In this document: positions 60,541-64,000 of the stretch, in pieces
How positions within the stretch are numbered: the first letter of the stretch is position 1
Layout: each line of letters begins with the position of its first letter
Assembly: GCA_019414045.1 (NCBI GenBank)
Contig: DXMW01000003.1
Span: forward strand, 43,704 to 107,703
DNA from: Collinsella sp.
GTDB lineage: Bacteria; Actinomycetota; Coriobacteriia; Coriobacteriales; Coriobacteriaceae
Direction: 5' to 3'
Length of the DNA stretch: 64,000 bases
Made by a program: the position numbers and the translations under genes
Notes under the pieces: model-generated
The model's database searches: none
Seen by the model: only the letters and a program-made list of their open reading frames with translations
Told to the model about the DNA's origin: nothing

Positions 60541-61224
60541 ATGGGCGATATGACTTTGGACCTGACACCCCGAGGTGCAGCTTCGATTGAGGCACTCGTC
60601 AACGGCCCGATTCAGACCAACAGTTACGCCGTGATTTCGAATGACGAGTGCTTAATCGTCGATCCGGCGTGGGAGGGCGAGCGTCTTGTGGAGCATATCC
60701 GCACGGCGCATCCCGAAGTTCGCGTACTCGGCTCTGTCTGCACGCACGGTCATGCCGACCATGTTGGCGGGGTCGCCGGGGTTCGAGCTGTCGTTGGCGA
60801 CAGCGCACTATATGAGTTGTGCGCTAAGGACGTGACGGTGCCTCGCGCAAATATCGAGGAGCAGCGCGCCATGTGGGGTATTGAGACGCCCGATCCGGGC
60901 GAGCCGACGCGGCTGCTTGCCGAGGGCGATACGATTGAATTGGGCGATATCTGCCTGCAGGTGATCGAGACGCCGGGGCATACGCCGGGCGGCATCGTCC
61001 TGTTCGCCGCGACCGAGCAGGGGAACATCGCCTTTGTGGGCGACACGCTTTTCCCGGGCAGCCACGGTCGTACCGATCTTTCCGGCGGTGACGAGGCGGC
61101 GATTATGCGCTCGCTCTCCAAACTTGCCAAGACGCTTCCGCCCGATACCGTTTGCTTGACGGGCCATGGCGATTCGACCACGATGGCGCGCGAACTTATG
61201 CAGAATCCGTTTATGCAGATGTAG
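60541..61224 (+). CDS. MBL-fold metallo-hydrolase
   Basis: 227 residues from ATG at 60541 (AAGGAGGG 8 bases upstream; ATG 60535 is too close). Glyoxalase II-like MBL fold: THGHADHVGG, ETPGHTPGGIVLF, FVGDTLFPGSHGRTDL and LTGHGDSTTM. The zinc ligands are all present. Substrate unknown; a thioester hydrolase such as glyoxalase II is plausible. Located between rel and fba on the same strand. Confidence 0.9.
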   Translation: MGDMTLDLTPRGAASIEALVNGPIQTNSYAVISNDECLIVDPAWEGERLVEHIRTAHPEVRVLGSVCTHGHADHVGGVAGVRAVVGDSALYELCAKDVTVPRANIEEQRAMWGIETPDPGEPTRLLAEGDTIELGDICLQVIETPGHTPGGIVLFAATEQGNIAFVGDTLFPGSHGRTDLSGGDEAAIMRSLSKLAKTLPPDTVCLTGHGDSTTMARELMQNPFMQM

Positions 61225-61350
61225 GCTCGAAGCCGTCTTTCGAATCACGAAGACCGCTCAATCGTCAAGCTATTTTCCCCAGTGGGTCGATTCTGTGGGG
61301 CAAACGGTCAAAATTTGTCCAATCGGATGGTATTCGTGAACAAACGAACG

Positions 61351-61378
61351 TTTATGCTCGGGTATGTCGTGGTAAAAT
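61351..61378 (+). promoter_or_regulatory. Extended -10 promoter of fba
   Basis: TGGTAAAAT (61370-61378) is an extended -10. The -35 at about 61351 (TTTATG) is poor, as usual with extended -10 promoters. The start of fba is 41 bases after it. Confidence 0.5.
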
Positions 61379-61418
61379 CTCAGGCGTTATCGGAGCAACC
61401 TTACAGGAGGTTTCTTTT

Positions 61419-62285
61419 ATGCTCGTCAACGCAGCAGACATGCTCAAGAAGGCCGAGGCCGGCAAGTACGCTCTCGGTGCCTTCAACACCAACAACCTCG
61501 AGTGGACCCTGGCTATTCTCCAGGCCGCCGAGGAGGCCAAGTCTCCGCTGATCCTTCAGTGCACCGCTGGTGCCGCTAAGTGGATGGGCGGTTTCAAGGT
61601 CTGCGCCGACATGGTCAAGGCTGCCGTCGAGGCCACGGGCGTTACCGTCCCCGTCGCCCTTCACCTCGATCACGGTTCTTACGAGGACTGCTTCAAGTGC
61701 ATCGAGGCCGGCTTCACGTCCATCATGTATGACGGCTCTCACGAGGAGACCTTCCAGCTTAACCTCGACCGCACCAAGGAACTCGTTGAGCTTGCCCACT
61801 CCAAGGGCATGTCCATCGAGGCCGAGGTCGGCGGCATCGGCGGCACCGAGGACGGCGTGACCTCCAACGGCGAGCTCGCTGACCCCGCTGAGTGCAAGCA
61901 GATTGCTGACCTGGGCGTCGACTTCCTCGCCTGCGGTATCGGCAACATCCACGGCGTGTATCCCGCCGACTGGGCTGGCCTTTCCTTCGAGCGTCTGGGC
62001 GAGATCAAGGCTCAGACCGGCGACCTGCCCCTCGTTCTGCACGGTGGTACCGGCATCCCCGAGGATCAGATCAAGAAGGCCATCTCCCTGGGTATCTCCA
62101 AGATCAACGTTAACACCGATCTGCAGCTCGTCTTCGCCAAGGGCGTTCGCGAGTATATCGAGGCTGGCAAGGATCAGCAGGGCAAGGGCTTTGACCCCCG
62201 CAAGCTCCTCAAGCCTGGTCGCGACAACATCGTTGCCCGCACCAAGGAGCTCATGGAGGAGTTTGGCTCCGTCAACAAGGCGTAA
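61419..62285 (+). CDS. fba: Class II fructose-bisphosphate aldolase
   Basis: 288 residues from ATG at 61419 (AGGAGG 7-8 bases upstream); the longer open frame to 61152 has no support. Class II motifs: GAFNTNNLEWT, HLDHG zinc region, MYDGSHEE, EAEVGGIGGTEDG, LHGGTGIP and INVNTDLQL. It cleaves fructose-1,6-bisphosphate in glycolysis; GatY/KbaY-type tagatose aldolases are close relatives. The codon use is highly biased (AAG, GAG, GGC), as expected for a highly expressed gene. Confidence 0.95.
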   Translation: MLVNAADMLKKAEAGKYALGAFNTNNLEWTLAILQAAEEAKSPLILQCTAGAAKWMGGFKVCADMVKAAVEATGVTVPVALHLDHGSYEDCFKCIEAGFTSIMYDGSHEETFQLNLDRTKELVELAHSKGMSIEAEVGGIGGTEDGVTSNGELADPAECKQIADLGVDFLACGIGNIHGVYPADWAGLSFERLGEIKAQTGDLPLVLHGGTGIPEDQIKKAISLGISKINVNTDLQLVFAKGVREYIEAGKDQQGKGFDPRKLLKPGRDNIVARTKELMEEFGSVNKA

Positions 62286-62307
62286 GTAGCGGTTTAACTT
62301 TCCCGTC

Positions 62308-62405
62308 GGAGGCCCCGTTCGCCCTACGCTTTTCCCTTGCGCTCACCTGGCTTTGCCAGAAGTCGCGCAATGGGAAAAGCTCCGGGTGAACGGGGCCTCC
62401 TTTGT
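62308..62405 (+). terminator. Large branched terminator hairpin after fba
   Basis: A nested palindrome: GGAGGCCCCGTTC (62308-62320) pairs perfectly with GAACGGGGCCTCC (62388-62400); an inner GCTTTTCCC/GGGAAAAGC stem follows, then TTGCGC/GCGCAA, with a CTGG/CCAG tip hairpin. The arms of about 35 bases match with four mismatches and one indel. TTTG follows. Longer than a usual terminator. Confidence 0.75.
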
Positions 62406-62476
62406 TAACTCGCTACAGGGTTACTGGGCTGAATTCATTTTTTGACTACCGCTCGGCGGTGTTGATGGCTCCCTTG

Positions 62477-62506
62477 TTGGGGCTTTCTTTTTTATCTCGC
62501 TACAAT
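62477..62506 (+). promoter_or_regulatory. Candidate promoter of the transglutaminase-like gene
   Basis: TACAAT at 62501-62506 is a good -10; TTGGGG (62477-62482) 18 bases upstream is a weak -35. Confidence 0.4.
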
Positions 62507-62540
62507 GGACTTCAAGAGTTCTAATGACTTGGAGTTTGGC

Positions 62541-63977
62541 ATGGCTGTTATTAATGTGCTGCCTTCGGATGGGAAGGTTATTGACGAGGGGCCGGTTGGT
62601 TGCTCTGTTGATGTTTGCAATGATGACTTCTGTTTTCTAGATATTGGCTTGCCACCCGAGATCCTGCGTTTAAAGGACGCGGGGTATCTTTCGCAGGCTA
62701 TTGAGGCTTGCGACCGCCTACTTGCCCAAAATCCCGATCCCTCGCTTGCTGCCTGCGTTCGTGCCGAGCGGTATCGCATGCTTGAGACGCCGCTTCATTT
62801 TTCGGTGTTGCGCGATCGGGCTATTGCGATGATTCGCGAGGAGTGGCCTGAGTTTACCGAGGAGCAGTTTGACGATCTGATTGACCGTAAGCGTATTGAC
62901 TGGCGCTTTATCGATGGTGAGCTGTTCGTTCTCGACAACTTCCTCGATTCGCTTCGCGTATATCCCAAAGAAGTCCCCGGCATGCGTCCCGATTCTACGG
63001 ACGGAATAGCACTGCGCAACGAGATGCTCAAGGAGATGGAGTCGCAAAACGGATTGACTCGCGTTATTACGCTTAAGGCGTCCTTGTCTGTCCCCGGCGC
63101 TCTGGAGGGAGAGACCGTTTGCGCTTGGCTTCCCGTCGCGGCTGCCTGCCGTCAGCAGTCTCGGGTCGAGATTCTCGACATGACGCCGGAGGGTGCTGTT
63201 GCTCCCGCGAACGCTTCGGCGCGTACCGCCTCGTGGTCTTCTTCGAGTGAGCGCTCATTCTCGGTGACTTATCGTTATCACATCGATGCTGCTTATTGTG
63301 ATGTCTACGGTGGCACACTTCCGGTTCATCCGCGTATGGACGCGCCTCTGCCCGAGGATATTTCCGAGGACCGTCCGCACATTGCATTCACGCCGTATCT
63401 GCAGCAGCTGACGGCCGGTGTTGTTGACGGACTCGAGGATCCGCTCGATCGCGCTCGTGCTATCTATGATTATCTGACGCAGCATATCGACTATCGCTAT
63501 CAGCCGCCGTACTTGCTTTTGGGATCTATTGCCGATGACTGCGCGCATTCGCTCCGCGGCGATTGCGGCGTTATGGCGCTCACGTTTATCACCATGTGCC
63601 GTATCGCGGGCGTGCCTGCCCGTTGGCAGAGCGGCCTGTACGTTGCGCCCGATTCGGTGGGGTCGCACGACTGGGCAGAGTTCTATACGCCGCAGACCGG
63701 TTGGCTCAACGCCGACGTGTCATTTGGATCTTCTGCTCACAGGATGGGGGAGGAGTGGCGCCGCCGTCACTACTTTGGCAATCTCGACCCATGGCGTATG
63801 GTGGCCAACAATCGATTCCAGGCAGAGTTTGAGCCCTCTTTCGACGGCATGCGCGAGGACCCTTACGATAACCAGATGGGTGAGGCTTCGGTCGACGGTC
63901 GCGGATGCCGTCAGCGCGAGATGCTACGCACGGTCGAACTCATCGGGTTGATTTCCGATCTCAGCCGAACACATTGA
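62541..63977 (+). CDS. Transglutaminase-like domain protein
   Basis: 478 residues from ATG at 62541 (TTGGAG 7 bases upstream; the longer frame to 62505 would start within the -10 box). The N-terminal half has no recognised domain. The C-terminal half has a transglutaminase core: PLDRARAIYDYLTQHIDY, the catalytic Cys in LRGDCGVMALTFITMCRIAGVPARWQSG, then His in SHDWAEFYTPQTGW and Asp in LNADVSFG. No signal peptide, so it is cytoplasmic, unlike many cell-surface transglutaminases. It may be a protease or amidase. Confidence 0.85.
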   Translation: MAVINVLPSDGKVIDEGPVGCSVDVCNDDFCFLDIGLPPEILRLKDAGYLSQAIEACDRLLAQNPDPSLAACVRAERYRMLETPLHFSVLRDRAIAMIREEWPEFTEEQFDDLIDRKRIDWRFIDGELFVLDNFLDSLRVYPKEVPGMRPDSTDGIALRNEMLKEMESQNGLTRVITLKASLSVPGALEGETVCAWLPVAAACRQQSRVEILDMTPEGAVAPANASARTASWSSSSERSFSVTYRYHIDAAYCDVYGGTLPVHPRMDAPLPEDISEDRPHIAFTPYLQQLTAGVVDGLEDPLDRARAIYDYLTQHIDYRYQPPYLLLGSIADDCAHSLRGDCGVMALTFITMCRIAGVPARWQSGLYVAPDSVGSHDWAEFYTPQTGWLNADVSFGSSAHRMGEEWRRRHYFGNLDPWRMVANNRFQAEFEPSFDGMREDPYDNQMGEASVDGRGCRQREMLRTVELIGLISDLSRTH

Positions 63978-64000
63978 GCAAATAGCCCATTCCCGCAGTT

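Noticed and set aside
61152..61418. 89-codon extension of fba
   Set aside because: It overlaps the MBL gene and the promoter; AGGAGG before 61419 sets the start.
1..64000. CRISPR arrays, rRNA or tRNA genes
   Set aside because: No regularly spaced repeats and no tRNA cloverleaf or rRNA sequence was recognised on either strand by eye; an automated scan would settle tRNAs.

Overview
The window looks like a piece of a chromosome from a gut Coriobacteriia, most likely a Collinsella (C. aerofaciens-like). This is inferred from GC-rich codon use, anaerobe enzymes (reverse rubrerythrin, Fe-dependent alcohol dehydrogenase, Etf-linked lactate dehydrogenase), Actinobacteria-type genes (DUF3516 helicase, single-chain PurL, RecJ-RecQ fusion) and the Trm9-like/Elp3 pair. 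I saw no rRNA, tRNA, CRISPR array, integrase or transposase. The first gene is cut by the left edge; all others appear complete.

Layout. 1-1.3 kb: 3' part of a DUF559-like nuclease-fold protein ending inside a 123-bp inverted-repeat element; a second copy with the same length and ends lies at 11108-11230. 1.3-4.8 kb: reverse rubrerythrin, then a divergent alcohol/aldehyde dehydrogenase pair. 4.8-6.4 kb: long hairpin, a 27-residue holin-like toxin peptide, a stand-alone HIRAN protein, a 59-residue protein and a phosphoesterase. 6.4-11 kb: DUF2130 coiled-coil protein convergent with a Ski2-like DUF3516 helicase. 11.2-17.9 kb: a tRNA-modification neighbourhood (TrmB, a Trm9/ALKBH8-like methyltransferase, Elp3) with an HTH/DUF4097 pair and a spermidine-synthase-like protein.

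17.9-23.6 kb (minus strand): TerB-domain protein, ATPase and DEAD/DEAH helicase, the composition of the Shango anti-phage system. 23.6-27.7 kb: DUF554 membrane protein and a five-gene operon of secreted or surface proteins of unknown function. 28-31.7 kb: FAD lactate/glycolate dehydrogenase with EtfB and a ferredoxin-fused EtfA. 31.7-37.1 kb: HD hydrolase, AzlCD, KdgT, a membrane diguanylate cyclase and an EamA exporter. 37.2-45.1 kb: PurL, a CPA2 antiporter, an SDR and homoserine dehydrogenase. 45.4-51.7 kb: a complete branched-chain amino-acid ABC importer with two tandem binding proteins, preceded by GlnR-like box arrays. 52-54.5 kb: CutC, a DUF4931 protein in the same frame after a single stop codon, and a BASS-family transporter. 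54.7-64 kb: RecJ-RecQ fusion, Rel (p)ppGpp synthetase/hydrolase, an MBL-fold hydrolase, class II aldolase and a transglutaminase-fold protein.

Most interesting: (1) the Trm9-like methyltransferase about 2 kb from Elp3, suggesting a bacterial mcm5U34 route; (2) the Shango operon; (3) the 123-bp repeat pair; (4) GlnR-like boxes before the amino-acid importer; (5) the CutC-TAA-DUF4931 arrangement without a usual start codon; (6) the surface-protein operon with a degenerate sorting signal.
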